Origin: Burkholderiales bacterium
Lineage (GTDB): Bacteria; Pseudomonadota; Gammaproteobacteria; Burkholderiales; WYBJ01
Assembly: GCA_022841915.1 (NCBI GenBank)
Contig: JALHQN010000006.1
Coordinates: forward strand, 248,001-312,000
Length of the DNA: 64,000 nucleotides
Direction of reading: 5' to 3'
Of the stretch, positions 8,806 to 17,755 are shown piece by piece; positions within the stretch are counted from its first letter, which is position 1, and every line of letters starts with the position of its first letter. A program made the translations under genes and the position numbers. Under the pieces are notes generated by a model that saw only the letters and a list, made by a program, of their open reading frames with translations, was not told the origin of the DNA and made no database searches.

Positions 8806-10029
8806 TCAGCACGCTCCTATCGCTTTTGCGGCGATCAGGTCGTCGATTTCGCAAGTACTGAAGCCGGCCGCACTCAAGACGTCTCGCGTGTCCTGGCCGA
8901 GCTGCGGCGCGGGACCAGGAGCGGGTGGCGGCGTTGCAGACCAGTTGGCAGGCGCTCGGATCGAGAGTATCTCGCCTTCCGAGGGGTGCATCTGCGTGCT
9001 CAGGAAGCCGACGGACCTCAAATGGGGATCACCCATCAGACTCTCGAGCGTGTTGAGTGGAGCGGCAGGCACATCGTGCGCATGCAGAATCTCGATCCAT
9101 TCCGAAGTGGTCTTTGTCAAGAAGACCGCATCGACCTCCCTGTAGAAAGCCGCAAGATTCGCGTTGCGCTGGCCGCGGCTTCGAAACCGTTCGTCGCTTT
9201 TCAGTGCACTCAGATGCAGCGCATCGAGCATTCGTGCGCACTGCGCGTCAGTACCGATCCAGAAGCAAATATGGCCATCTTTGGTTCGAGAAGGCTGGCG
9301 CTCGAATATCCTCGTCGCACCCATGTCCCCCACGGGAGGCACGAAGGTATGGCCCCACAAATGCTCGGAGAGAACGAAGTCCGCCATGGTCTCGAACATG
9401 GGCAACTCCACCGACTGCCCCTGCCCCGTACGCTCGCGGCAAAGGAGGGCGGCCAGGATGGTCTGTGCGAACACCATGCCGCAGACTCTGTCCGAGAGAT
9501 TGAAAGGTGCGTAGTTCGCTTCTCCCGTGAGCCGTGCATTCAGTGACGGTACTGCGGACAGCCCTTGAATCGTGTCATCGTAGGCCGGCCACTCAGCGTA
9601 AGGCCCCTGCTCCCCAAACCCCACGGCGCTGCAGTAGACGATATCGGGCTTCACACGCGCGATGTCCTGATAGTCCAACCCTAGCCTGGACATCGCCTGC
9701 CTGCGACTATTGTGGATTAGGGCGTCTGCGCGAGCGCACAGCCTCAAGACGACCTCTCGTCCCTTCGCGGTCTTCAAGTCGACGACAATGCTCCGCTTCC
9801 CGCGGTTGACATGCAGATGCTGCGAGGTCATACCCGGATGGCGTGCAGGCCCCATCGTTCTGCGGGCATCTCCGACCGGCGGCTCGATCTTCAGCACTTC
9901 AGCACCGAGATCGGCGAGTACCTGAGTCGCATATGGACCCAACAGCATCTGGGTCAAGTCTATGATCCGCATTCCTGCCAGAGGACCGCCTCTCGGAGCC
10001 GTGGCGCGAATCTCCCCCTGGGTGCTCAT
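8806..10029 (-). CDS. Family III CoA-transferase (CaiB/BaiF), Glu at the nucleophile position
   Basis: A 407-residue family III CoA-transferase that would move CoA from a donor thioester to a carboxylic acid. The N-terminal Rossmann part reads MRIIDLTQMLLGPYATQVLADLGAEVLKIE (residues 20-49). The usual catalytic Asp is replaced by Glu213 in LPMFETMADF, as in two paralogues here (18822 and 37488). The ATG overlaps the TGA of the upstream truncated Bug gene by 4 bp (ATGA), which fixes the start and suggests coupling. A longer in-frame extension upstream is rejected, as it only overlaps that gene. Operator site D lies upstream of the pair. Confidence 0.92.
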   Translation of the reverse strand: MSTQGEIRATAPRGGPLAGMRIIDLTQMLLGPYATQVLADLGAEVLKIEPPVGDARRTMGPARHPGMTSQHLHVNRGKRSIVVDLKTAKGREVVLRLCARADALIHNSRRQAMSRLGLDYQDIARVKPDIVYCSAVGFGEQGPYAEWPAYDDTIQGLSAVPSLNARLTGEANYAPFNLSDRVCGMVFAQTILAALLCRERTGQGQSVELPMFETMADFVLSEHLWGHTFVPPVGDMGATRIFERQPSRTKDGHICFWIGTDAQCARMLDALHLSALKSDERFRSRGQRNANLAAFYREVDAVFLTKTTSEWIEILHAHDVPAAPLNTLESLMGDPHLRSVGFLSTQMHPSEGEILSIRAPANWSATPPPAPGPAPQLGQDTRDVLSAAGFSTCEIDDLIAAKAIGAC

Positions 10030-10295
10030 TGTCGCGCCATGCCCGCAATCTTGACGAGGTTGTCCCATTTCATGGTCTCGGCTTGAATGAACGCAGCGAA
10101 CGCCTCTGGCATGAAGCTCGCTGATTCTGCGCCTTCGAGTGACAACCGATCCGGGAGTGCAGGCACATGCATTGCCTTGGTTGTTTCCAGGAGGCGTGTG
10201 GGGCGTGGGGGATAACTGTGGGCTATGGCGGCTGTCGCTGCCATAGTGGCGAGGTACATGGCAGCGCACCACACTCTGGGCATCCACTGGGACAT
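10026..10295 (-). pseudogene. Internally deleted Bug/TctC gene (signal peptide joined to C-terminal helix)
   Basis: An 89-residue frame, preceded by GGGAG, that begins with a signal-peptide-like stretch (MPRVWCAAMYLATMAATAAIA). It continues with HSYPPRPTRL, the segment that normally follows the signal in Bug proteins. It then jumps to LEGAESASFMPEAFAAFIQAETMKWDNLVKIAGMARQ, which matches the C-terminal helix of Bug proteins. About 230 central residues, including the whole ligand-binding region, are missing, yet the frame is kept. The stop overlaps the next gene start as ATGA, so translation may still matter for coupling. It cannot bind ligand as the family does. Confidence 0.75.
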
Positions 10296-11054
10296 GGTCG
10301 GAAGCTCCCGTTGCGCTGCAAGAACCATCGGCTTGGCCTATCGTTCGGGCATCTGGACAAAAGGACTGCAATGTCGCAACCGTCGTGCGGGGGCCCGTGT
10401 CGGTTACGGCGGCTGCGCCGGACGTCTGCGAATGCCGCGCAAGGTCGCCCGGTACCCTTTCCTCACTGACCTATTATTACCGCAGTTCGGCATTTTGAAC
10501 AGCGTTCACCCTTTGGGCCGCGACTCAGTCCGACTCAACCCAAAAGTGCGAGCACCGAGAGTTACGGCGGTTAGTGTGATGACGAACCCACGCGCCGAAT
10601 GATCGAGCTGACGTTCAATCGTCTATGCGAATGCCGAGACCATGTACGGTTCGTGCGAGACTCGGCGGAATGGGCTTCCGTCTCCCTGAGCGACTGAGCG
10701 TCAGGACCTGAAAAGCGTATCCAAAGGCCTGCAGACCTTGCGTGGTGTGCCGTGAGATGCAGCCGGCACGCTCCGGTAGACCGAGCGCGAAACCTGCGTT
10801 CGCCGCACTGCTCGGGGTCAACGTGTGCGCAATGCCACTGGCCGAGCTGACCTCACATCACGACACGAACTCTCGGGCGTTCGACGCCACGGCCAGTCAC
10901 TCATCTCAGAGCGGCGCCTGCCCCTCAATAACGCTACGGGGATCGCTCCACTGATGAGACTTGAGCGCTGGCGCAGGCGCGCACGCGATTGCACGGCCCA
11001 TCGAATCGGCGTACGCGCACTGCGCTCGCAGCAAAACTTGTCCGAAGCCCCAGG
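10296..11054. other. Gene-free stretch with one operator candidate
   Basis: About 760 bp with no supportable gene on either strand; the open frames look like GC-rich noise. It contains operator site D (10485-10507), and on the minus strand an AT-rich TAATAAT about 25 bp downstream of it that could be a -10 box. Both would serve the truncated Bug gene and CoA-transferase unit. Confidence 0.5.
10485..10507 (-). promoter_or_regulatory. Operator candidate, triple half-site type (site D)
   Basis: The plus strand reads GTTC-GGCATTTT-GAAC-AGC-GTTC, with the same half-sites and spacing as sites A, B and C. It lies 190 bp upstream of the truncated Bug gene that heads the CoA-transferase unit. Unlike sites A and B, its spacer has no TATAAT on the minus strand. 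Confidence 0.55.
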
Positions 11055-11843
11055 CTATCGGCTCGCGCGCTTACGCTCCAGAAACGCAGCCACCTTGGCG
11101 CGATGATCGGGTGTGTCCCGCAGGATCGAGGTATGCGATGAAACCATGTCGAGGTGGGTCGAAAGGTTCATGGACATACCCTGGTAGACCGAGCGCTTGT
11201 AGGCACGAATCGCCTCGAATGGCTGGCTGGCAATCGCTCGCGCCAACTCGTAGGTTGCCGGCAGGAGTGCATCTGGGGAGACCACCTTGTTCACGAGCCC
11301 GATGCGCTCGGCCTCCGCGGCATCGATGGCGCGCCCGGTCCAGAAGAGTTCAAGGGCACGAGGTATCCCAATGAGTCGCGGCAGGTAGTATGTGCCGCCG
11401 TCGCCCGCGATCAGACCCACATTGATGTAACTCTCAGCAAGTGTGGCTGAGTCGGCCATGATCCGAAGGTCGCACATCAGTGCCATGTCCAGTCCTGCAC
11501 CACGCGCAGCCCCATTGATCGCGGCCATCGTCGGCTTGTCCATGCGCTCCATGATGAATGCGATCTTGTGCACATGTCGATACAGGAAGTCCTTACGCTC
11601 CAGGCTGTCGTTATTGGCTCTGTCCTTCTGGGCGCCGATATCGCCGCCCGAACAGAACGCCTTGCCCGCGCCAGTGAGCACCACGACCTTGATCGCGGGA
11701 TCCGTTTCGCAGCGTTCCAGCATCGAGCCCCACTGAACGATCATGTCCTTGGTGAAAGCGTTGTACTTCTCCGGACGATTGAGGGTGATGGTCGCGATAC
11801 CGTGCTCATCGACCTCGAACAGGATCAGGTTGTCTGCTGCCAT
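11055..11843 (-). CDS. Enoyl-CoA hydratase/isomerase (crotonase) family protein
   Basis: A 262-residue crotonase. The oxyanion-hole segments are AFCSGGDIGA (residues 63-71) and NGAARGAGLDM (110-120). Aligned to rat enoyl-CoA hydratase, the Glu144 position is Tyr139 in ESYINVGL, the Glu164 position is kept as Glu165, and an Asp appears at 148 in AGDGG. A GDGG variant of this loop is common among crotonases that are not classical hydratases, so the reaction may be hydration, isomerisation or hydrolysis. The ribosome site AAGGAGAG is strong. It is the last gene of the unit that begins at 15445 and follows a CoA-transferase. Confidence 0.9.
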   Translation of the reverse strand: MAADNLILFEVDEHGIATITLNRPEKYNAFTKDMIVQWGSMLERCETDPAIKVVVLTGAGKAFCSGGDIGAQKDRANNDSLERKDFLYRHVHKIAFIMERMDKPTMAAINGAARGAGLDMALMCDLRIMADSATLAESYINVGLIAGDGGTYYLPRLIGIPRALELFWTGRAIDAAEAERIGLVNKVVSPDALLPATYELARAIASQPFEAIRAYKRSVYQGMSMNLSTHLDMVSSHTSILRDTPDHRAKVAAFLERKRASR

Positions 11844-11978
11844 AGTGATCTCTCCTTGTTTGGTGGATCTGGTGTGAAATTGCGATCAGCGCATTCGTGA
11901 AATGGGCGTTGCAAACGCCTGCAGGCGAGGCGCCCGAGACCGCCCCGAGAACACTGCTGGGGAAAATTGCACAACACC

Positions 11979-13160
11979 CTAATGGGATGCGCTCGGTGCG
12001 GGGCAACAGGCCTGCGCCTGCTCCATCGTAAGGCCGAGGATCGAGACCAACACCTCCACCGTGTGTTCGCCGAGCTCCGGGACGTGTGAGCGTGGAGAAG
12101 TGTTCAAGCCCGGCATCTGGAAAGGCGCATTGGGGACCCAGTACTCTCCGATTTTGTCCTTGACCCGAGACATACCGCCTCGCGCCTGCATCTGCGGATC
12201 GTTCATCGCTTCCGTGACGGTGCGATAACGCGTACAAGGCACTCCCCCTGCAAGCAGGGTCTCTTCACATTGCGTCCCGGTTCGCACTTTCGTCCACTGC
12301 TCGATCAGTTCCATCAACTCGGACCAATGCGCTTCGCGTGATCGGGTCTGCAAGAAGCGCGGATCCAGGATCCACTCTGGATGACCGACCGCGTGAGCGA
12401 GCTGCTCGAAGTTCTTTTGACTCGTGGGCGCGGCGACTACATAGCCGTCCAGTGTCTTGAGCGGCTGGTACACCCGGACCTTCTCGTCGCTCGGCGCCTG
12501 GGACTCCTGAAACTCGTAGACCAGCAGATTGAGCATGCCATCCATCAGGGCCACGTCGATGTATTGCCCCTGGCCGGTTCGTGCGCGTTGGTACAGAGCG
12601 CTTTGCACGGACGCGAATGCCGACATTCCGCCAAAGACATCTGCAATGAACGTAGCGGTGTTCGCCGGCCGACCTCCCCCTTGGTAATCGACCTGGGCGA
12701 GATCGAATCCACTCGCGGCATGTACGATAGGTGCGTAGGCCGGACGCTGCGCGATCGGGCCTTTTTGACCGAAACCGGAAATCGAGCAATAGATGACTTC
12801 AGGGTTGCCTTCCGCGACTGCCTGGTAGCCCACGCCGAGTCGATCCGCCACACCTGGACGCCAGTTCTCTACGATGATGTCGCAGTGGCGCGCGAGACCG
12901 ATCGCCGCCTCGCGTCCGTTTACGGATTTCAGATCCAGCACGACGCTCTTCTTGCCGCAATTCAGATGACCGAAAAAGCTGCTATACCCCTGCCGCACCG
13001 GCCTGCGACTACGATTGTGATCGCCAGCCGGAGGCTCGATCTTGATGACTTCGGCGCCGAGGTCGGCAAGCAGCCTCGTGCAGTACGGTCCGGAGAGCAT
13101 GTTGGTGAAGTCCAGGACTCGGAGCGAATCCAGGGGCCCGATGGGCGGTGCGGTGTTCAT
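11979..13160 (-). CDS. Family III CoA-transferase (CaiB/BaiF)
   Basis: A 393-residue CoA-transferase with the canonical nucleophile, Asp207 in IDVALMDGMLNL. The N-terminus carries LRVLDFTNMLSGPYCTRLLADLGAEVIKIE, and RPGVADRLGVGY follows near residue 105. A GGAGGAGG ribosome site precedes the ATG. It lies 36 bp after the acyl-CoA dehydrogenase pair and 135 bp before a crotonase, all on the minus strand. The natural reading is a CoA-activation step feeding dehydrogenation and hydration. The acid substrate and CoA donor are unknown. Confidence 0.93.
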   Translation of the reverse strand: MNTAPPIGPLDSLRVLDFTNMLSGPYCTRLLADLGAEVIKIEPPAGDHNRSRRPVRQGYSSFFGHLNCGKKSVVLDLKSVNGREAAIGLARHCDIIVENWRPGVADRLGVGYQAVAEGNPEVIYCSISGFGQKGPIAQRPAYAPIVHAASGFDLAQVDYQGGGRPANTATFIADVFGGMSAFASVQSALYQRARTGQGQYIDVALMDGMLNLLVYEFQESQAPSDEKVRVYQPLKTLDGYVVAAPTSQKNFEQLAHAVGHPEWILDPRFLQTRSREAHWSELMELIEQWTKVRTGTQCEETLLAGGVPCTRYRTVTEAMNDPQMQARGGMSRVKDKIGEYWVPNAPFQMPGLNTSPRSHVPELGEHTVEVLVSILGLTMEQAQACCPAPSASH

Positions 13161-13196
13161 CGATTCGTTCCTCCTCCGTTGCGAAGCAGGTCGCTG

Positions 13197-14288
13197 CTAT
13201 GGCAGGGGCGGCCCAACATCGGGCTTGCGAGACGCGACCACGTAAGTCCAGAGCTGTTCACCGCCCACACTGGCGGCCACGGCGCCTACCCAGGCTTGCC
13301 AATCGGCCTCGGTCCCAAATTCGTCCCGCCATCCCCATAGCCTTCGGGTGCTGCGGTGCAACGAGTGCTCGTGCGTGAACCCCATCGCGGCATGTACCTG
13401 GTGGCCGACCTCTGCGACCGTCGCGACTGCCTCGCCGATCCGCGCCTTGGCTGCCGCAATCTCGAAGCGCGCCAACACGTCGGAATTCGCCTCTGCCGCG
13501 GCTTCCGCAGCGGCGGAACTGGCGGCCACCTGAGAGGCAAGCGCGGCGATCTGTTGCTGCACAGCCTGAAACTTACCTATGGGTCGGCCGAACTGAACTC
13601 TTTCCTTGGCATAGGCGACGGTCAGCTCCAGCACACGCTCCATAGCGCCAGCCATCTGCTGGGACCGGAATAGTGCCCCGCGGAAGTAGAGCTCGGGACG
13701 GCCCATTCCGGCACCCGCCGCACCGACGCACTCGTCCGGGATACGACAACCCTCGAAGCGCAAGCTATCGCGCGGCTCGCGCGCAAGATTCCATCCTTCA
13801 GTGACCGCCGGCATGTCTTTCAAAACCAATGTTCGCGCGCCCTCCGGGGAGTCCGCGACAAGGACAAGCGCAGTCGCATGACGCGCCCAGGGCACTCGAT
13901 GCAGAACTCCGCGCAATGTCCACCCAGCCGGATCCCGCGTCAGCTGAACAGCGTCGCGACGCATGACCGGGCCAACGGTGACTGGACCAGTCACTGGCGG
14001 CAGGTGGGCCGCCGCAAGCATCTGTTCTGCCAGCCACGTCTCCACCAATGGGACGGGTAACGCCCAATAACCGGCCGCGCGCGCCAACGCGCACAAGTCG
14101 GTCATCTCCGCCCCGGCCCCACCTCGGGGTTCAGACCTCGATGCGGCAGCAATACCGGTACTGTCCAGTGCCGACCACAGCCCTTCTGGCCAAGCTCCTT
14201 CATCTGCCGCTTCCAACGTCGCGCGCGTGCACAGATCCGAAAAGATCCGCGTGGCGCTCGCAACAAGCAGGTCACGAGTCTGGCTCAT
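13197..14288 (-). CDS. Acyl-CoA dehydrogenase family protein (probable partner subunit)
   Basis: A 363-residue acyl-CoA dehydrogenase homologue. It keeps the C-terminal helical core (VAYAKERVQFGRPIGKFQAVQQ and MGFTHEHSLHRSTRRLW) but lacks the usual SEP-x-x-GSD substrate/FAD motif in the middle domain. Its start overlaps the stop of the second dehydrogenase gene by 4 bp. Overlapping pairs in which one subunit lacks part of the flavin site are known as heteromeric acyl-CoA dehydrogenases in steroid side-chain degradation (ChsE1-ChsE2 type). I infer such a two-subunit enzyme here. It could also be an independent, divergent dehydrogenase. Confidence 0.88.
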   Translation of the reverse strand: MSQTRDLLVASATRIFSDLCTRATLEAADEGAWPEGLWSALDSTGIAAASRSEPRGGAGAEMTDLCALARAAGYWALPVPLVETWLAEQMLAAAHLPPVTGPVTVGPVMRRDAVQLTRDPAGWTLRGVLHRVPWARHATALVLVADSPEGARTLVLKDMPAVTEGWNLAREPRDSLRFEGCRIPDECVGAAGAGMGRPELYFRGALFRSQQMAGAMERVLELTVAYAKERVQFGRPIGKFQAVQQQIAALASQVAASSAAAEAAAEANSDVLARFEIAAAKARIGEAVATVAEVGHQVHAAMGFTHEHSLHRSTRRLWGWRDEFGTEADWQAWVGAVAASVGGEQLWTYVVASRKPDVGPPLP

Positions 14289-15445
14289 CGCAAACCCAAA
14301 CCCCGCGCAATGATGCCTCGCAAGATCTCGCGGGTACCGCCTCGGATGGGATAGGACGGCGCGTACAGCAAAGCTCGATCGAGCATCGCGTTGAAACGAT
14401 CGTTACTCGCAAGACCGGCCCGATCTTCCTCCTGCAGGACGGCACGTGCACCTTCGGGAATGTCCTGGTCGAACTGATTGCCCAAGTCCTTGACAAGAGC
14501 CGCCTCGACCTGAGGTGTGATGCCCTGGTTCAGCAGCCCGGCAAGCGAGAACGACATTCGGTGCAGTGTCCACAGATGAGAGACAAGGCGTCCAATGGTC
14601 TGGGCCGAATGACGCTCGGGTGCCGTGCCTACATTCTGCAGCAGGTGCACCAAAACACCATAGGCATTCAGCCAGCGCTCTGACCCGGCCCGCTCGTGGG
14701 CGAGCTCGCCTGAGACCTGTTGCCACCCCTGCCCGACGGCACCGATGACGTTCCCGACGGGCACGAATACATCATCGAAGACGACCTCGTTGAAATCGTG
14801 ATCCCCGGCAAGGTTGATGATGGGGCGAATCGATATCCCACTTGAATCGAGGGGGACGATGAACTGGGTCACGCCGGTATGCCGATCCTTTGGATCAAAT
14901 ACCGCCGTGCGCGCAAACAAGTTCATGATGTGCGCCTTGTGCGCGTAGCTCGTCCACACCTTGCGCCCGTTGATCCGCCAGCCGTCCTTGACCGGGTCTG
15001 CACGTGTGCGAATCGAAGCGAGGTCGGAACCCGAATCCGGCTCGCTCATTCCGACGCAGACGTAGCATTCTCCGGCCGCGATCTTGGGCAGATAGTCGCG
15101 CTTCTGCGCCTCAGAACCGACTGCGAGCAAAAGTGGGCCGAACTGTCTATCAGCGAGCCAGTGCGCACGTACCGGCGCTCCTGCGGCCAGCAGTTCCTCG
15201 GTGACGACGTAGCGTTCGAGCGATGTCCGTTCATGTCCGCCGTAGCGACGCGGCCATGTCATTCCGATCCACCCGCGTTCAGCCACTTTGCGGCTGAACG
15301 CAGCGTCGTAGCGGTCCCATCCAGAGGGCTCGCGCGCGTAGGACCCTGCCGCCAGCTGAGTTTGCAGAAAATCCCGCACCTCCTCGCGCAGCGACTGCAG
15401 ATGCGAGGGCATCTCTAGAGAGGACAAGCTGAAGGAGGTGAGCAT
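14285..15445 (-). CDS. Acyl-CoA dehydrogenase (probable catalytic partner)
   Basis: A 386-residue FAD-dependent acyl-CoA dehydrogenase. Seen in order are the helical N-domain with MTWPRRYGGHERTSLERYVVTEELLAAGAP, the middle-domain motif VGMSEPDSGSDLASIRT, INGRKVWTSYAHKAHIMNLFART, and the C-terminal GGTREILRGIIARGLGLR, which usually contacts FAD. It is the first gene of the unit 15445-11055. Operator site C lies about 43 bp upstream of its start. The N-terminus could begin 11 codons later at MPSHLQSLRE, since the first ATG has only a weak ribosome site. Substrates of its heteromeric relatives are bulky polycyclic or branched acyl-CoAs. Confidence 0.92.
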   Translation of the reverse strand: MLTSFSLSSLEMPSHLQSLREEVRDFLQTQLAAGSYAREPSGWDRYDAAFSRKVAERGWIGMTWPRRYGGHERTSLERYVVTEELLAAGAPVRAHWLADRQFGPLLLAVGSEAQKRDYLPKIAAGECYVCVGMSEPDSGSDLASIRTRADPVKDGWRINGRKVWTSYAHKAHIMNLFARTAVFDPKDRHTGVTQFIVPLDSSGISIRPIINLAGDHDFNEVVFDDVFVPVGNVIGAVGQGWQQVSGELAHERAGSERWLNAYGVLVHLLQNVGTAPERHSAQTIGRLVSHLWTLHRMSFSLAGLLNQGITPQVEAALVKDLGNQFDQDIPEGARAVLQEEDRAGLASNDRFNAMLDRALLYAPSYPIRGGTREILRGIIARGLGLR

Positions 15446-15487
15446 CTTCTATCCGGGCGAGTCGGCCAAACAGGCCGTTTGACGATC

Positions 15488-15510
15488 GTTTAGGATAATG
15501 AACATCGTTC
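15488..15510 (-). promoter_or_regulatory. Operator candidate, triple half-site type (site C)
   Basis: The plus strand reads GTTT-AGGATAAT-GAAC-ATC-GTTC, matching sites A, B and D in half-site order and spacing. It sits just upstream of the acyl-CoA dehydrogenase start at 15445. On the minus strand a TCGACA, 17 bp, TTATCC arrangement overlaps it and could be the promoter, so binding would block transcription. Confidence 0.6.
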
Positions 15511-15636
15511 AAGATTGTCGAGGCGAGAAAGTGAGGTGTCAAGGCTCATGGGGCGCGATGCCCGACCATACCGGCAAGGCTTCGCGCCGGGCTGAGAAGC
15601 TCAGCGAGTGACTGGTCGCAAGCCTGAGGCGCGAAA

Positions 15637-16767
15637 CTAGAGCACCCCGCTCCGCTGCAGTCCTTCGATGTCAGCAGGCTCGAACCACCCACGGAGCGCG
15701 CTTTTGGCATCCGGCGCGACTGGGGGCGTCGGAGTACGCGGCTCGGTGCGGCTGAACCGTGGCGCTGGCGCAGGTTGGACGACACCATCGATCTCAATGA
15801 ACACGCCTCTTGCACGCATATGGGGATGCTCAGGCGCCTGCGCCATCGTCAGTACCGGAGCGACGCACGCGTCGGTTCCCTCCAATAGCTTGCACCATTC
15901 GGCACGGGGCCTGGTCTTGAAATTGCGCGCCAACACGGCGCGCGCGCGATCCCAGTTCGCACGGTCGCGCTGATCGCCAATCTCTTCTGCAGAGATATTC
16001 ATGCGCCGCAAGAACTCTTCGTGGAACCGGGCTTCGATCGGAGCCACGGAAAGCCACTGTCCATCCTCACACTCGTAGACATCGTAGAAATAGGCACCCG
16101 AATCCGATGTATTGGAGCCGCGGTCCAGAGACATGAGACCGCCCGCGAAAAGGCCGAAGACGGAAGTCATGAGGGATGCGGTGCCATCGACGATCGCTGC
16201 ATCCACGACCTGTCCCTTACCCGACTGGCGCGCTTCGATCACGGCTGCAAGCATGCCCAAGGCTAGATACAGCGAGCCACCGGCATAGTCACCGAGGAGA
16301 TTCAGTGGCGGCGTCGGCGGCTGATCTTTGCGACCAATGGAATGCAGCGCCCCCGTCAACGCAATGTAGTTGAGATCATGGCCCGCAGCTTTGGCTAAGG
16401 GGCCCGTCTGCCCCCAGCCTGTCATCCGTCCGTAAACCAGGCCAGGATTCCTATCAAGGCATACCTGCGGCCCGAGTCCTAGACGTTCCATGACGCCCGG
16501 CCGAAACCCCTCGATCAATCCGTCGGCTTTCGAAATCAAATCCAGGACAACCTCGATCGCAGCCGGCTGCTTCAGATCGAGCGCGATCGACTCGCGATTG
16601 CGCAATAAGAGGTTGTACTTGAGCGGGCGCGGGTTTCCCAGATCGACCGGCTGCTTGCGGTCGATGCGCAACACGGTTGCCCCAAGATCCGCCAACACCA
16701 TCGCGCACATCGGCCCTGGTCCGATGCCGGCGAACTCTACGATCTTCAATCCAGTCAGTGGCCCCAT
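15637..16767 (-). CDS. Alpha-methylacyl-CoA racemase
   Basis: A 376-residue member of the racemase branch of family III CoA-transferases, which interconverts (R)- and (S)-2-methylacyl-CoA so that beta-oxidation can proceed. The catalytic residues of the mycobacterial enzyme (His126, Asp156, Glu241) align with His130 in GHDLNYIALTGAL, Asp160 in NLLGDYAGG and Glu245 in SVAPIEARF, at a constant offset of four. The N-terminal GIGPGPMCAMVLADLGA is also typical. It has an AAGGGGG ribosome site and stands alone between the IclR gene and the dehydrogenase unit. It implies that the degraded compound carries, or gives rise to, an alpha-methyl branch. Confidence 0.93.
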   Translation of the reverse strand: MGPLTGLKIVEFAGIGPGPMCAMVLADLGATVLRIDRKQPVDLGNPRPLKYNLLLRNRESIALDLKQPAAIEVVLDLISKADGLIEGFRPGVMERLGLGPQVCLDRNPGLVYGRMTGWGQTGPLAKAAGHDLNYIALTGALHSIGRKDQPPTPPLNLLGDYAGGSLYLALGMLAAVIEARQSGKGQVVDAAIVDGTASLMTSVFGLFAGGLMSLDRGSNTSDSGAYFYDVYECEDGQWLSVAPIEARFHEEFLRRMNISAEEIGDQRDRANWDRARAVLARNFKTRPRAEWCKLLEGTDACVAPVLTMAQAPEHPHMRARGVFIEIDGVVQPAPAPRFSRTEPRTPTPPVAPDAKSALRGWFEPADIEGLQRSGVL

Positions 16768-16890
16768 CGTTCCCCCTTAAAGCGTGGACTCGGACTGCAA
16801 CCTTGGATGAAAACAATCCATACGACGTTCAGCTTGCCAGATCTTTACGCGAGGCTCGCCTTTCGATCAACGCCAACTCCCGTCCGCGTA

Positions 16891-17661
16891 CTAGTTGGAC
16901 GTGCCCTGGAAGATCCCAGAGGCTTGCTTCGCAAGCTCGAGCATGAGTTTGCGAAGCGCGGGCAGTTCCCGCTCGAAGCGATCGATCGGAGCCCCGATCA
17001 ACAGGGCGGCCGGGACCTGACCTTGCGCATCGAAGATCGGCGCAGCGAGACCGGCTGCCCCCGGGACGGCCTGGCCGATACTCACCGCAAGACCGGTCTC
17101 GCGAATCTTTGCGATCTCTTTACGCAAGAGACTCCGATTCGTGAGCGTACGATCGGTCATCGGTTTGAGCACGACCGTTTTGAGGTAACGCTCGCGCCAT
17201 GCTTCATCCGCATAAGCGAGAAGAACCCGACCGGCGGCCGAACAGTAAAGGGGCCGCGGCGCACCGAGAGGCGCCATGTAGCGCACCGGCTGAGGACTAT
17301 CGATTCCTTCGACGTAAGTCACGCAGCCAGCTGCTTTGTCGACTACCGCCAGATACACCGACTCTTGGCTGCGCTCCATCAATTGCTGCATAAAGGGACG
17401 AATGAGCCTCGGAAAGCTGCGTGTTGATACGATATCCGCAGCCAACCGAAAGATCTCGGAACCGAGACGGTAATAGCCGCCGTCATGAGTGAGATAGCTC
17501 TTTGCCACCAACGGCCTCAACAGCGTGAGTAGGCTGCTCTTTGGTGAATCCAGCGCCGCACTAAGCTGGGCTAGCGTCATCCCGTCCGCGGTATGCGCAA
17601 GGGCACCGAACACTCCGAGGATACGCGTCAGGGAGCGCGGCGAGTTGTCTTGGTCTTTCAA
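16891..17661 (-). CDS. IclR-family transcriptional regulator
   Basis: A 256-residue regulator. Residues about 8-70 form the winged helix (RSLTRILGVFGALAHT, MTLAQLSAALDSPKSSLLTLLRPLVAKSYL, YRLGSE). The C-terminal effector domain contains PLGAPRPLYCSAAGRVLLAY and the late GLAAPIFDAQG segment. The start is a TTG with AGGAG about 10 bp upstream. A copy of the triple half-site operator lies 84 bp upstream (site B). Three more copies lie in front of minus-strand units up to 6.5 kb, so it likely controls its own gene and these units. Aromatic-acid regulators of this family (PobR, PcaU) also use three half-sites. The effector is unknown. Confidence 0.93.
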   Translation of the reverse strand: MKDQDNSPRSLTRILGVFGALAHTADGMTLAQLSAALDSPKSSLLTLLRPLVAKSYLTHDGGYYRLGSEIFRLAADIVSTRSFPRLIRPFMQQLMERSQESVYLAVVDKAAGCVTYVEGIDSPQPVRYMAPLGAPRPLYCSAAGRVLLAYADEAWRERYLKTVVLKPMTDRTLTNRSLLRKEIAKIRETGLAVSIGQAVPGAAGLAAPIFDAQGQVPAALLIGAPIDRFERELPALRKLMLELAKQASGIFQGTSN

Positions 17662-17724
17662 GGGCTAAATCTCCTGGCTTAGCGCGCCGTCAGGTCATTG
17701 ACGCGTCGGCGGTATTTTCCGACA

Positions 17725-17755
17725 TTGACACCACCTAGCCCAGCGTTCATTATAT
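17725..17755 (+). promoter_or_regulatory. Plus-strand promoter candidate overlapping site B
   Basis: TTGACA at 17725-17730 is followed after 17 bp by CATTAT (or after 19 bp by TTATAT), the latter boxes lying inside operator site B. It points toward the MaoC-like gene, although that starts about 590 bp downstream. Read on the other strand, the same site contains TATAAT for the iclR gene. Confidence 0.45.
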
